Translations under genes and position numbers: made by a program
Shown here: in pieces, positions 1 to 8,981 of the stretch
Position numbering within the stretch: the stretch's first letter is position 1
How the letters are laid out: every line of letters starts with the position of its first letter
The notes under the pieces: model-generated
Database searches by the model: none
The model's input: only the letters and a program-made list of their open reading frames with translations
What the model was told of the DNA's origin: nothing
Assembly: GCA_965230565.1 (NCBI GenBank)
Contig: CBDDLH010000012.1
Location: forward strand, 124,001 to 188,000
From: BCD1 sp965230565
GTDB taxonomy: Bacteria; Bacteroidota; Bacteroidia; Chitinophagales; Saprospiraceae
Direction of reading: 5' to 3'
DNA: 64,000 nucleotides

Positions 1-258
1 ATGCGTGAAGTAACCCGTAAGGGAGGAGGCAGCGTGATGTACCTCAATTCCGGCGACTGGATCGAAAACCTGTCAGCACTTGAGTACAAAGAGGGAGCCT
101 GGTCCATCTATGAATACTCCGGTGACCCCAGAATGCAACAGGCTAATATAAACGAAGAAGTTTCGATGCCCGTGGAGGCAGAACAGATGGAATTTTCCAG
201 TAAACAACTACTGTATGAGCTGGTCGAGGAGTTTAAAGGGAGCGACTTAACTTATTAG
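1..258 (+). CDS. C-terminal part of LpxH-like UDP-2,3-diacylglucosamine diphosphatase (partial)
   Basis: Only the last 85 residues lie in the window; the gene runs in from the left edge, and the ATG at base 1 is probably an internal Met rather than the start. The segment YLNSGDWIENLSALEY is typical of the C-terminal end of the Bacteroidota metallophosphoesterases annotated as UDP-2,3-diacylglucosamine diphosphatase, which make lipid X during lipid A synthesis at the inner membrane. The metal-binding His/Asp motifs would be upstream and cannot be seen. The gene converges on glgC with a hairpin between them. The family call rests on resemblance of this C-terminal motif only. Confidence 0.62.
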   Translation: MREVTRKGGGSVMYLNSGDWIENLSALEYKEGAWSIYEYSGDPRMQQANINEEVSMPVEAEQMEFSSKQLLYELVEEFKGSDLTY

Positions 259-315
259 TCGAATACCATCAGGCGGGGACTATCTCAGACCATCCATAAC
301 CGTAATTAAACACGA

Positions 316-347
316 AAGGCATATCCTGATTTTACAGGATATGCCTT
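316..347. terminator. Hairpin between convergent genes
   Basis: A perfect 13-bp stem (316-328 with 335-347, arm AAGGCATATCCTG) with a 6-nt loop is followed on the plus strand by a T-rich run. It lies between the end of the LpxH-like gene and the end of glgC, so it probably terminates one or both. Confidence 0.75.
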
Positions 348-371
348 ATTTATTTATTTTATAATTTTTAA

Positions 372-1664
372 TTAATGCATCTTATCCCCTGCCCAGTCCA
401 GACCAATGTGTGTTCCGTTAGGGATTACAGCACTTTTCATTATTACAATTACACCATCACGGATGTAATAGGTATCGGTTTGTACATCCTCAAGCGAAAC
501 ACTACCATGGATATGAACATTATCACCAATTCGGCAATTTTTATCAATGATAGCATTACGAACATAGCAGTTTTTACCAATACCTAAACTGATTGTTGAT
601 TCATCCAGAATCTGGTCAATGGTTTCATAATAATCATTACCCATTATTATGGAGTTGGATATCTCAGTATTCTCACCAATACGCGATCGTATCCCAACAA
701 TGGACCTTTCAATTTTTTTCGCATGTATAAAACATCCCTCCGACAAGAGGGCTGAATTGAACCAGGTTCCATATATCTTCGAGGCAGCTAATAACCTTGG
801 ACTAGTATAAATTGGATTCTCACGGTCAAAGAAATTGAACTTTGGCACATCGTCGGTCAAGGCAATGTTAGCCTCGTAAAAAGAGCGGATAGTTCCGATA
901 TCTGTCCAGTAACCGTCGAAAGCATAACTGGCCACCTTATGGCCATTTTCGATTGAATAAGGAATGATATTCTTACCGAAGTCCATCGCATCAGGATTCT
1001 TTTTAAAGAATCCTTTGATACTTTTTTTGTTGAAAATATAGATCCCCATCGAAGCCAGGTAATGTTTTCCTGCTGCAGCACTTTCTTCGGGGACCGGTGA
1101 TTGCCAGTCTTTCAATATTTTTTTCTCAGGTTTTTCGATAAACCTTTCGATAAACCCTTTTTCATTAACCTTCATAATTCCAAACCCAGGGGCATCTCTA
1201 TCATTTACGGGTATGGTAGCTATGGTCAGCTCAGCTTTTTGTTTGATGTGATATTTAACCAACTTTTCAAAATCCATTTGATACAGTTGATCCCCTGACA
1301 GAATGAGCAAGTAATCATAATCATGCTTTTCAAGGTGCTTCATGGATTGTCTAACCGCATCTGCAGTACCCTGAAACCATGAATCACTGGTTGGGGTCTG
1401 TTCTGCCGCCAGAACATCTACAAATCCATGTGTAAAATGGTCAAAAGTATAAGCGTTTTTGATGTGCTTATTAAGTGAGGCTGAGTTGTATTGTGTTACA
1501 ACGTACATCCGCCTAACTCCGGAATTCAGGCAATTGGAAATTGGTATATCAATGAGTCTGTATTTCCCTCCGATCGGTACAGCTGGCTTGGAACGCTTGC
1601 TGGTCAATGGGGCAAGGCGGGTTCCTGCTCCCCCTCCTAAAATTAATGCGATCATTTTAATCAT
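372..1664 (-). CDS. glgC: Glucose-1-phosphate adenylyltransferase
   Basis: 430 residues, normal length for the family. It makes ADP-glucose from glucose-1-phosphate and ATP, the committed step of bacterial glycogen synthesis in the cytoplasm. The N-terminal nucleotidyltransferase signature GGGAGTR is at residues 10-16, followed by SKPAVPIGGKYRLIDIPISN, the WFQGTADAVRQ segment and LSGDQLYQMDF. The C-terminal third carries left-handed beta-helix hexapeptide repeats (for example IIDKNCRIGDNVHI). It lies 26 bp downstream of glgA on the same strand, so the two form an operon. A second in-frame ATG three codons in is an equally possible start. In this family the enzyme is usually allosterically controlled by glycolytic intermediates; that is family knowledge. 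Confidence 0.95.
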   Translation of the reverse strand: MIKMIALILGGGAGTRLAPLTSKRSKPAVPIGGKYRLIDIPISNCLNSGVRRMYVVTQYNSASLNKHIKNAYTFDHFTHGFVDVLAAEQTPTSDSWFQGTADAVRQSMKHLEKHDYDYLLILSGDQLYQMDFEKLVKYHIKQKAELTIATIPVNDRDAPGFGIMKVNEKGFIERFIEKPEKKILKDWQSPVPEESAAAGKHYLASMGIYIFNKKSIKGFFKKNPDAMDFGKNIIPYSIENGHKVASYAFDGYWTDIGTIRSFYEANIALTDDVPKFNFFDRENPIYTSPRLLAASKIYGTWFNSALLSEGCFIHAKKIERSIVGIRSRIGENTEISNSIIMGNDYYETIDQILDESTISLGIGKNCYVRNAIIDKNCRIGDNVHIHGSVSLEDVQTDTYYIRDGVIVIMKSAVIPNGTHIGLDWAGDKMH

Positions 1665-1690
1665 AGCTCAATTATTATTGGTTCGTTTTG

Positions 1691-3136
1691 TTAAACCAGT
1701 TCTAAAAGTTCTTTATATACATCGTTGTAAGCGCTGGCAGAAGCCTCCCAGGAGAAATCAAGATTCATGATCTTCTCCCGCACTTCATTCAACGCGTCTT
1801 TGTCACTATACAATTCCGTTGCCCGGTAAATAGCGGTATGGACATCATGTACGGTAAATTCATTAAACCTGAATCCTCGGCCACTGCCATCCGGTTCACC
1901 CATATCAGGCACCGTATCTTTCAATCCTCCTACTGACCGTACGATCGGTAAGGTTCCATAAGCCATGGAATACATTTGGTTCAATCCGCATGGCTCTACT
2001 CGGGAAGGCATCAAAAGGAAATCAGAACCTGCGTATAATTGATGCGCAAGCCCTTCATTATATTCTAAACGGGCATGGAATTTGCCTTGATAAATATGAT
2101 TTAAGTGCGCAAAGGAACCATGAAGATTTGGATCACCCGTACCGAGTACTGCAATAGCAACTTCCAAACCGCTGTTCATGATGCTATGAACCAAATCCGG
2201 AAGCAGATCTGCTCCTTTCTCCCTGGCAAGCCTTCCGATAAAAGTGACCAAAGGCAATTTCATATCCAACGGATAACTGGCCTTAAGGGCTTCTTTGTTC
2301 TTTTTCTTAAAGGCAGCAATACTTCGTTTGAGCACATCCGAAATAAAAGGATCTGTTTTTGGGTCCCAAACAGCAGAATCAATACCATTAATGATGCCTA
2401 AAGATTTGTGTTGTTCGTGGATAAGTAACGACTCCAGGCCTTTGGAATTTTGTTTAAGCTCTTCAAGATAACTCGGGCTGACCGTAGTTACCCGCCAGGA
2501 TGACTTTATGGCTGCTGCAAGAGGTGTGATGGCATTTTTCCAGTCGAGAACACCTCTTGCGTGTGCTTCAAAATGAGGTAGCAGATACAATTTATCCCAA
2601 CCAAAAGTTCCGTGATATTCTCCGTTGTGAATAGTGAAAACAGTTGGCGTATTGCCTAGTGCCCAATTGTACTCAGGGCAGTATTTCATCATAAAAGGAA
2701 TCAACCCCACATGATGATCATGGCAATGAATAACCTTAGGTTTGCCCGGGCTTTGGATCACCCATTGAAGGGCTGCTTGTTGAAAAGCAATGAATCGCCT
2801 GATCTCATCTCCATAACTATATCCGGAAGGATCATTATAAACACCTGGCCGGTCAAAATAATCGGGGATATTAGCTACAAATAAAGGAAACCCCAGGTCT
2901 GTAGATTCCAGTTTTTCAATCCGGAACCAAACATTATGGTTATGCAGCCAGGTATTACCTTGATAGACAGGGGAGAAGGATTGGCTTTCTATCCACTTTG
3001 TTTTATACTTAGGAATCAAAACACCAGCACTTACCCCGAGTTTATTTAGATACTTGGGCAAAGCACCAACGACATCGCCTAAACCACCCACCTTTGCTGC
3101 TGGATAACATTCGGCGCTGATGTGAAGGATTTGCAT
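1691..3136 (-). CDS. glgA: Glycogen/starch synthase, ADP-glucose type
   Basis: 481 residues, a GT5 glycosyltransferase that elongates alpha-1,4-glucan from ADP-glucose. The N-terminal ADP-glucose-binding motif K-V-G-G-L is at residues 15-19, in the sequence AKVGGLGDVVGALPKYL. The C-terminal GT-B domain shows FIGRLAREKGADLL and the SRVEPCGLNQMYSMAYGTLPIVR loop that binds nucleotide sugar in this family (key residues E-P-C-G-L). It is the first gene of a glgA-glgC operon that makes and then polymerises ADP-glucose; no branching enzyme is in the window. Upstream, a TATCTTTA element on the minus strand (3164-3171) resembles the Bacteroidota -7 box. Confidence 0.95.
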   Translation of the reverse strand: MQILHISAECYPAAKVGGLGDVVGALPKYLNKLGVSAGVLIPKYKTKWIESQSFSPVYQGNTWLHNHNVWFRIEKLESTDLGFPLFVANIPDYFDRPGVYNDPSGYSYGDEIRRFIAFQQAALQWVIQSPGKPKVIHCHDHHVGLIPFMMKYCPEYNWALGNTPTVFTIHNGEYHGTFGWDKLYLLPHFEAHARGVLDWKNAITPLAAAIKSSWRVTTVSPSYLEELKQNSKGLESLLIHEQHKSLGIINGIDSAVWDPKTDPFISDVLKRSIAAFKKKNKEALKASYPLDMKLPLVTFIGRLAREKGADLLPDLVHSIMNSGLEVAIAVLGTGDPNLHGSFAHLNHIYQGKFHARLEYNEGLAHQLYAGSDFLLMPSRVEPCGLNQMYSMAYGTLPIVRSVGGLKDTVPDMGEPDGSGRGFRFNEFTVHDVHTAIYRATELYSDKDALNEVREKIMNLDFSWEASASAYNDVYKELLELV

Positions 3137-3295
3137 ACTTAAAGATGATTTTTCACTTTAAGCTAAAGATATATTTTTTATTGATAAAAAAATAGTTATG
3201 CTATTGAAATTTTCAATCTATCCTGAAAGCTATTTCCAATATTAAACAAAATTTATACGAAGGTTAACAAATTGTCAAACCACCCTAAATTTAGA

Positions 3296-4339
3296 TTAAC
3301 GTACCGCTAGATAGGCCTTGGCTAAAGCCAATCCCCGGACTTGGGTTTCCACAAAATTCCGAAGCGTTTCATAATCCTCCTGGGCATATTTCAAAAAGGT
3401 AGAAGCCTGCCCGTAGATCGCGTCAGTTTTTATTTTGTTGATGAGGTAATATCCATCCAGGAAGCTTTTCACACCTCCGGAAATAATGATCTGCTTGCAT
3501 TGGGCTTTTTCGCCCAGTTCAGAGCGCAAATCATTGACAAACCCAACCATTTCTTCAGCAGAATGGCCCACTTTAGCCAATCCTTCATAGATTTCTACTT
3601 TATCCTCGTCCCGCAACATTTCCAGCATAGCAAAATTGGTGCCACCGGCAGCTCCGAATTCAATGGCTTCAATAGGTAATTGCAATAAAGCCCGCAGGCT
3701 TTCCGGTCCAAAGCCCTGCCCTACTTCCTTTACAATAACAGGAATATCTGGCACTTCTTCAATTAACTTTTTCAGTGTATCCAACGGACTTACAGGAAAA
3801 CGATCTCCCTCCGGCTGCAACCATTCCTGAAAAGGATTTATGTGCAGAATCAGCCCGTCTGCATCTAGTTTATCAACAAGTCTTTCGATCTTATGGGCAG
3901 CCTTTTCCCTGAACAATTCTTCCACCTGAGCTACTCCTAAATTCGCATAAAAAGGAAGGTCGTCACCAATAATCTTACGAAAATCAAAATCTTTGAGCCT
4001 GACATCTCCTGACAAAAGAGATCTACAGGAACCCAATCCCATACCCATACCAAATTCTCTGCAGGCCCTTGCCAGATTATTGTTAATAGTGAAAGCTTTT
4101 TCCGTTCCTCCCGTCATACTCGAAACCCAAATGGGAACCCGCATTTGCTTACCTAAAAAAGGGATACCCTCAGCTTCTTTATCAGGGTGGGCAGCGAGCA
4201 TGGGTTCATAATAAAACCGGGAATCGAGCTGTCCCGATGTCACATGAGACTTGAATGCCAGGTCGATATGATCCCGTTTGCGGTTAGCCGCATTTGGGTC
4301 ATTATCTTTGAAGGAAATATTTTTATCGTCTTTTGCCAC
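3296..4339 (-). CDS. fni: Type 2 isopentenyl-diphosphate delta-isomerase
   Basis: 347 residues, the FMN- and NADPH-dependent isomerase that interconverts IPP and DMAPP for isoprenoid synthesis. Recognisable family motifs in order are RKRDHI near the N-terminus, SSMTGG, GMGLGSCRSLL, NLGVAQ, HINPFQEWLQPEGD (the metal/substrate-binding NPxQE), IVKEVGQGF, EFGAAGGTNF and IISGGVKSF. It is unrelated to the Nudix type 1 enzyme. It stands alone on the minus strand, with 159 bp to glgA downstream and a 65-bp divergent promoter region shared with the PLP enzyme at 4405. Confidence 0.94.
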   Translation of the reverse strand: MAKDDKNISFKDNDPNAANRKRDHIDLAFKSHVTSGQLDSRFYYEPMLAAHPDKEAEGIPFLGKQMRVPIWVSSMTGGTEKAFTINNNLARACREFGMGMGLGSCRSLLSGDVRLKDFDFRKIIGDDLPFYANLGVAQVEELFREKAAHKIERLVDKLDADGLILHINPFQEWLQPEGDRFPVSPLDTLKKLIEEVPDIPVIVKEVGQGFGPESLRALLQLPIEAIEFGAAGGTNFAMLEMLRDEDKVEIYEGLAKVGHSAEEMVGFVNDLRSELGEKAQCKQIIISGGVKSFLDGYYLINKIKTDAIYGQASTFLKYAQEDYETLRNFVETQVRGLALAKAYLAVR

Positions 4340-4368
4340 GGAGTAAAAGGTTTTATTTGCTTGTCTTG

Positions 4369-4376
4369 TATATTTG
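4369..4376 (+). promoter_or_regulatory. Bacteroidota -7 box for the PLP-dependent dehydratase gene
   Basis: TATATTTG matches the TAnnTTTG -7 consensus and would place the transcript start about 20 bp before the ATG at 4405. No convincing -33 TTTG was found at the usual spacing, so this is a half-site call. Confidence 0.45.
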
Positions 4377-4404
4377 GTAAAAATAGGTAAATAAACGTTA
4401 TACG

Positions 4405-5361
4405 ATGAAAAAACTAACCGTACCTCCTACGTTTGATCAGATCCGCGAAACCCATGATGCGATCAATGCTTTCATTCATAAAACACCGGTGATTACCTGT
4501 TCACAACTAGATAACATCAGTGGAGCTCACTTGTTCTTCAAATGCGAAAATTTTCAGAAAATCGGTGCATTTAAAATGCGCGGAGCCAGCAGCGCTGCCC
4601 TGCGCCTGACCAAAGAGGAAAAAAAGGCCGGCCTGGCCACGCACTCTTCCGGCAATCACGCACAGGCCGTGGCTTTAAGCGCCAAATTGATGGGTATCCC
4701 GGCTCACATTGTCATGCCGGATGTTTCCCCCGGGATTAAAGTCAATGCCACAAAAGGGTATGGCGCCCATGTTTACTTTTGTGAAAATAATCAACAAGCC
4801 AGAGAAGATACCCTCGCTGAAATCCAGGAAAAGACCGGTGCTGCCTTCATTCACCCCTATGATGATTACAACGTCATTGCCGGACAGGCAACCGCAGCAA
4901 AGGAACTACTGGAAACCATCTCTAGCCTCGATGCAGTCATTGCACCCATTGGTGGCGGCGGGCTCATGAGCGGAACTGCCCTGTCGACAAAATACCTTTC
5001 ACCGGATACAAAAATTTACGGGGCCGAACCTAAAGAAGTGGATGATGCTTTCCGTTCATTCACCTCAGGTAAACTTCAGAAAAATACAACCATAAATACA
5101 ATGGCCGACGGTTTGCGCACCAACCTGAGTGAAAAAACCTTTGGTATTATCAAATCACATGTGGACGATATTTTTACCGTTACTGAAGAAGCGATTATGA
5201 AAGCTATGATGCTGATATACGAACGGATGAAAATCGTCATCGAACCATCAAGTGCAGTACCCTTTGCAGCCATTCTGGCCAACCCGGAAATTTTCAGAGG
5301 CCAGCGAATTGGAATCATTATCAGTGGAGGTAATGTTGACCTGAGGAAAATATTTTCCTGA
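4405..5361 (+). CDS. Threonine dehydratase / serine racemase-like PLP enzyme
   Basis: 318 residues, fold-type II PLP enzyme. The Schiff-base lysine sits in IGAFKMRGA, the phosphate/substrate loop is SSGNHAQAVA, and the glycine-rich PLP phosphate loop is GGGGLMSG. The length matches the short catabolic threonine dehydratase / serine racemase / threo-3-hydroxyaspartate ammonia-lyase group. It lacks the C-terminal ACT-like regulatory domain of biosynthetic IlvA, so isoleucine feedback is not expected. Substrate (threonine, serine or hydroxyaspartate) cannot be settled from the sequence. It is transcribed away from the IPP isomerase. Confidence 0.88.
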   Translation: MKKLTVPPTFDQIRETHDAINAFIHKTPVITCSQLDNISGAHLFFKCENFQKIGAFKMRGASSAALRLTKEEKKAGLATHSSGNHAQAVALSAKLMGIPAHIVMPDVSPGIKVNATKGYGAHVYFCENNQQAREDTLAEIQEKTGAAFIHPYDDYNVIAGQATAAKELLETISSLDAVIAPIGGGGLMSGTALSTKYLSPDTKIYGAEPKEVDDAFRSFTSGKLQKNTTINTMADGLRTNLSEKTFGIIKSHVDDIFTVTEEAIMKAMMLIYERMKIVIEPSSAVPFAAILANPEIFRGQRIGIIISGGNVDLRKIFS

Positions 5362-5504
5362 ATCTTGTCTATAATAACCCTCTCACTATCGAAAATATAC
5401 CGTAAATCATCCCGATTTCTGGAATTTAGATGTCGTCTCGGCCACCGGGAACCATCAACCCTTATGGTCTTACTTATGTTAATAATCAAAAAACTGGATT
5501 AGCA

Positions 5505-8500
5505 ATGAAGAAAGTCGTTTTACTTTTTCTAACTATTTTAATTGTATCCTTTGAAGCAGAAGCTCAAAAAGCCCTGACGGGAAGTGCTCTTTTTGGAGAT
5601 ATACGTGCTCGTCAAATCGGACCTGCTGTCATGAGTGGCCGGATAACCTCATTAGCTGCGGTTCCCGGAGAAGCTGAAATCATTTACGTTGGTACATCCG
5701 GAGGTGGTGTTTGGAAAACCGTTTCCGGAGGCCCTGGTTTACGCCCGGTATTCGATGAACATTCTATGTCGATCGGAAAGATTACCATTGACCCTTCCCA
5801 CCCCGATACGGTTTGGGTCGGCACTGGTGAAACCTGGACAAGAAACAGTGTATCTGTTGGAACAGGTCTCTACAAATCAACCAATGGAGGATCATCCTGG
5901 GACCTGATGGGTTTTGAAAATTCTGAGCGGATCGCAGATATTATTGTTCATCCTGAAAATTCAAACATCGTTTATGTTGCTGTTCTTGGACACCTTTGGG
6001 ATGCCAATGAAGAACGTGGTGTCTATAAAACCACCGATGGTGGAACTACCTGGACAAAGATTCTTTATATTGATGAAAACACCGGTGCTACCGACCTCGA
6101 TATCGATCCCGAAAATCCGGACATTCTTTATGCTGCCATGTGGAGTTTCCGTCGTCAGCCGTGGACTTTTGATTCCGGATTCACCGGAGGGAGCGGATTA
6201 TTCAAATCTACAGACGGAGGAGCCAATTGGAAAAATATCCACAACGGCCTTCCCGATGAAAAACTCGGACGTATGGCTATCGCCGTTGCTCCATCGAATG
6301 GTCAGGTAATTTATTTAAGTGTTGAATGTAAAAGTTTAGATAAAAAAGGACTTTATCTTTCCACAAACCAGGGAAATTCCTGGGAAAAAGTAAGTAACGA
6401 TTTCAATACAACTGTTCGTCCTTTCTATTTTTCCAATATGATTGTGGATCCGCATAATGACAGTATTGTTATGAAAAGCGGGTACCAGGCCATCATAAGT
6501 GAAGATCGTGGAGACAGGTTTCGGACCATTGACTTTAGTGTTCACTCTGACATTCATGACATCTGGATTGACCCGGCCAATACCAAACATATTTTGGTGG
6601 GTACCGATGGCGGTGTTTATGAATCCGTTGATCGCGGACGCACCTTTAAGATGTGGATGAACCTTCCCGTTTCCCAGTTTTATCACGTGAGCGTAGATAA
6701 CGATATTCCATTCAACGTATATGGAGGTTTACAGGATAACGGATCCTGGTTCGGACCGTCCAGAAAAGCCGGAGGCATTGGTAATGCAGACTGGAAAAAC
6801 ACCTTTGGAGGAGACGGGTTTTATTCCTTCAGACATCCATTGGATAAAAATATCATCTTCAGTGAATATCAAGGCGGAAACCTGGTTCGATACAGTCAAA
6901 AATCAGGCCGTGCCAAAAACATCCAGCCTTTCACCAAAGAAGGAGAAGAAAAATACCGTTTCAACTGGAATGCGCCAATTCACCTCAGCCCCAACAATCC
7001 TAACCGCATGTATTTTGGATCGCAGTATTTATTTGTCACTGAAGACATGGGAGATTCCTGGAAACGTATTTCTCCTGATCTTACAACTGATGATTCCGAA
7101 AAACAAAAGCAGCATTTATCGGGTGGTTTGAGTATTGATAATTCCACTGCAGAAAACCACTGTACCATTTACACCATCGCAGAATCCAAAAAGGACGAAA
7201 ATATCATTTGGGCAGGTACCGATGACGGTAACCTTCAGGTGACTGATGATGGAGGTAACAGCTGGGTGAATGTCTCAATGAAAGTTCCTGATCTGCCGCA
7301 AAATACGTGGGTTACCTTTATTGAAACCAGCAGCTTTGATGCGAAAACAGCCTACGTAACCTTTGACGACCATCGCCGCGGCAACATTAAAACCTACCTC
7401 TACAAAACAACTGACCTGGGACAAACGTGGACTTCCCTCGCAACAGATAATATTGAAGGCTATGCATTGTCTGTAAGGGAAGATCTTGTGGAATCAAATC
7501 TGCTATTTCTGGGAACGGAATTCGGATTGTATGTTTCCATTGACGGCGGTCAAAACTGGGCTCGTTTTAAAAACAATATGCCCAAAGTCGGGGTTCGGGA
7601 CATGGTCATCCACCCCAGGGATCATGCACTCGTAATGGGTACTCATGGCCGTGGTATTATCATTCTTGATGACCTTACACCCATTCGTCAGTTAAGTAAA
7701 GAAATGGCTTCCAGTTCATTCACCTTCCTTGAAACAGCTCCAACCATTATCAGGGACCCGGGCGCAGGAGGAGACTGGTTTGGCGGCAGCGGAAACTTTA
7801 CCGCTCAGAATCCAAGTTCTGCCGCCCAGATCACCTACTTCATGAACCGCAGGCATATGTTCGGGAAAATGTATATTGAAATTTGGAAAGACGGAGAACT
7901 TCTAAGAACGCTGCCTGCAGGTAAAAGTGCGGGAATCAATATCGTCGACTTACCAACGGCCCTCAAAAAACCTAAAGCCGCACCAACCAAAAACAGAATG
8001 GCGTTAGGTGGTTCATTATTCGGTCCAAACCTGCCTGCCGGAGAATATGAAGTCAAGGTTGTCAAAGGCAAAAAAGAGTACAACAGCACTTTCAGTATGG
8101 TGTATGATCCGCTCTCTGAATACAGCACTGAAGACAGAGAAGTACAACGGGAATACACCATGAAGCTATACAATATGACCGAAGAAATAGCCTACATCTA
8201 TGACGCTTTAGCGAGTATTGAAAAGCAGGCATCAGACCTTGCAGAAGCAAATCCTAAACGAGCTAAAAAGATCACTCCGCTATCAGAAAAAGCCAAATCA
8301 GAGAAAGGGAAACTGGTTGCACTTGAAGGCGATTTTTATGTCGACGAAGGAGAGCGAATAAGGGAGCGCATTTCCACCATGTACTACATGGTAAGTTCTT
8401 TCCCCGGACGTCCTTCACAATCCCAGATCGATGCCACAGATAAATTGGCAAGGGAAGTGGAAGAGGTGAAGAAAACTTTCAATGAAGTGCTGAAGATGAC

Positions 8501-8678
8501 CGAAGAGACTAACGATTTCCTGGAGAAAAAAGACTTTGCAAAGATTTCGGTTCAATCCAAAGAAGCATTCCTGGCAGGTGAAAACAAAGGCAGTGATACG
8601 GGGGGACAGTTTTTCAGGAAAAGCAACGGCTTGTACAAATCCCTGAAACAGGCAGGATTTAACTTCAGGCTATTCTGA
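5505..8678 (+). CDS. Secreted Asp-box (VPS10/sortilin-like) beta-propeller protein
   Basis: 1057 residues from the ATG at 5505, chosen because it begins with a clear signal peptide (MKKVVLLFL, ending near AEAQ); the frame stays open 25 codons further upstream without a signal sequence. At least nine Asp boxes (S/T-x-D/N-x-G-x-T/S-W), such as STNGGSSWD, TTDGGTTWT, STDGGANWK and TDDGGNSWV, lie in the first ~750 residues and indicate a large propeller like sialidase/VPS10 folds. The last ~250 residues are charged and helical. No T9SS sorting domain is seen. These proteins are often annotated as glycosyl hydrolases; no catalytic residues can be assigned. It is paralogous to the gene at 60752-64000. 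Confidence 0.85.
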   Translation: MKKVVLLFLTILIVSFEAEAQKALTGSALFGDIRARQIGPAVMSGRITSLAAVPGEAEIIYVGTSGGGVWKTVSGGPGLRPVFDEHSMSIGKITIDPSHPDTVWVGTGETWTRNSVSVGTGLYKSTNGGSSWDLMGFENSERIADIIVHPENSNIVYVAVLGHLWDANEERGVYKTTDGGTTWTKILYIDENTGATDLDIDPENPDILYAAMWSFRRQPWTFDSGFTGGSGLFKSTDGGANWKNIHNGLPDEKLGRMAIAVAPSNGQVIYLSVECKSLDKKGLYLSTNQGNSWEKVSNDFNTTVRPFYFSNMIVDPHNDSIVMKSGYQAIISEDRGDRFRTIDFSVHSDIHDIWIDPANTKHILVGTDGGVYESVDRGRTFKMWMNLPVSQFYHVSVDNDIPFNVYGGLQDNGSWFGPSRKAGGIGNADWKNTFGGDGFYSFRHPLDKNIIFSEYQGGNLVRYSQKSGRAKNIQPFTKEGEEKYRFNWNAPIHLSPNNPNRMYFGSQYLFVTEDMGDSWKRISPDLTTDDSEKQKQHLSGGLSIDNSTAENHCTIYTIAESKKDENIIWAGTDDGNLQVTDDGGNSWVNVSMKVPDLPQNTWVTFIETSSFDAKTAYVTFDDHRRGNIKTYLYKTTDLGQTWTSLATDNIEGYALSVREDLVESNLLFLGTEFGLYVSIDGGQNWARFKNNMPKVGVRDMVIHPRDHALVMGTHGRGIIILDDLTPIRQLSKEMASSSFTFLETAPTIIRDPGAGGDWFGGSGNFTAQNPSSAAQITYFMNRRHMFGKMYIEIWKDGELLRTLPAGKSAGINIVDLPTALKKPKAAPTKNRMALGGSLFGPNLPAGEYEVKVVKGKKEYNSTFSMVYDPLSEYSTEDREVQREYTMKLYNMTEEIAYIYDALASIEKQASDLAEANPKRAKKITPLSEKAKSEKGKLVALEGDFYVDEGERIRERISTMYYMVSSFPGRPSQSQIDATDKLAREVEEVKKTFNEVLKMTEETNDFLEKKDFAKISVQSKEAFLAGENKGSDTGGQFFRKSNGLYKSLKQAGFNFRLF

Positions 8679-8818
8679 TCGTCTGAAAACCATAATTTGC
8701 TTTTTGCAATGGCAAACCGGTAATTTTGGATGTATTTGGTAGCCATTTTATGTTAAAGTTTGAAAATAAATGTCACGTTTTAATATCTCGTGGCTTCTAT
8801 ATATGAAGGGTGTTTGCA

Positions 8819-8863
8819 TTCCCTAGTGACGGCCTCACTCAGAGTGAGGCCGTCACTAGGGAA
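8819..8863. repeat. 45-bp near-perfect palindrome
   Basis: Positions 8819-8839 pair exactly with 8843-8863, leaving the three bases CAG unpaired (arm begins TTCCCTAGTGACGGCC). This 21-bp GC-rich stem stands between the propeller gene and the 8982 gene and has no T-run. It resembles a REP-type element more than a terminator. Confidence 0.85.
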
Positions 8864-8893
8864 AATTTGTCTAAACTCCCTGGCATATCACCA

Positions 8894-8933
8894 TAAGCCT
8901 CCTGGAAAAGTATGCCCAGAAGGCTTACTTTTT
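8894..8933 (+). terminator. Rho-independent terminator-like hairpin
   Basis: The arm TAAGCCT-C-CTGG (8894-8905) pairs with CCAG-A-AGGCTTA (8916-8927) with a single 1x1 mismatch and a 10-nt loop, followed by five T (8929-8933). It lies just upstream of the promoter for the 8982 gene and would close the transcript from the propeller gene. Confidence 0.65.
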
Positions 8934-8950
8934 GTATGCCTGAAAAATGT

Positions 8951-8958
8951 TACTTTTG
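8951..8958 (+). promoter_or_regulatory. Bacteroidota -7 box for the 8982 gene
   Basis: TACTTTTG matches TAnnTTTG, 23 bp before the ATG at 8982. A TTTG at 8931-8934 is 16 bp upstream, somewhat closer than the usual -33 spacing. Confidence 0.5.
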
Positions 8959-8981
8959 TCTGAAAAGAAATTCTATTAGAA

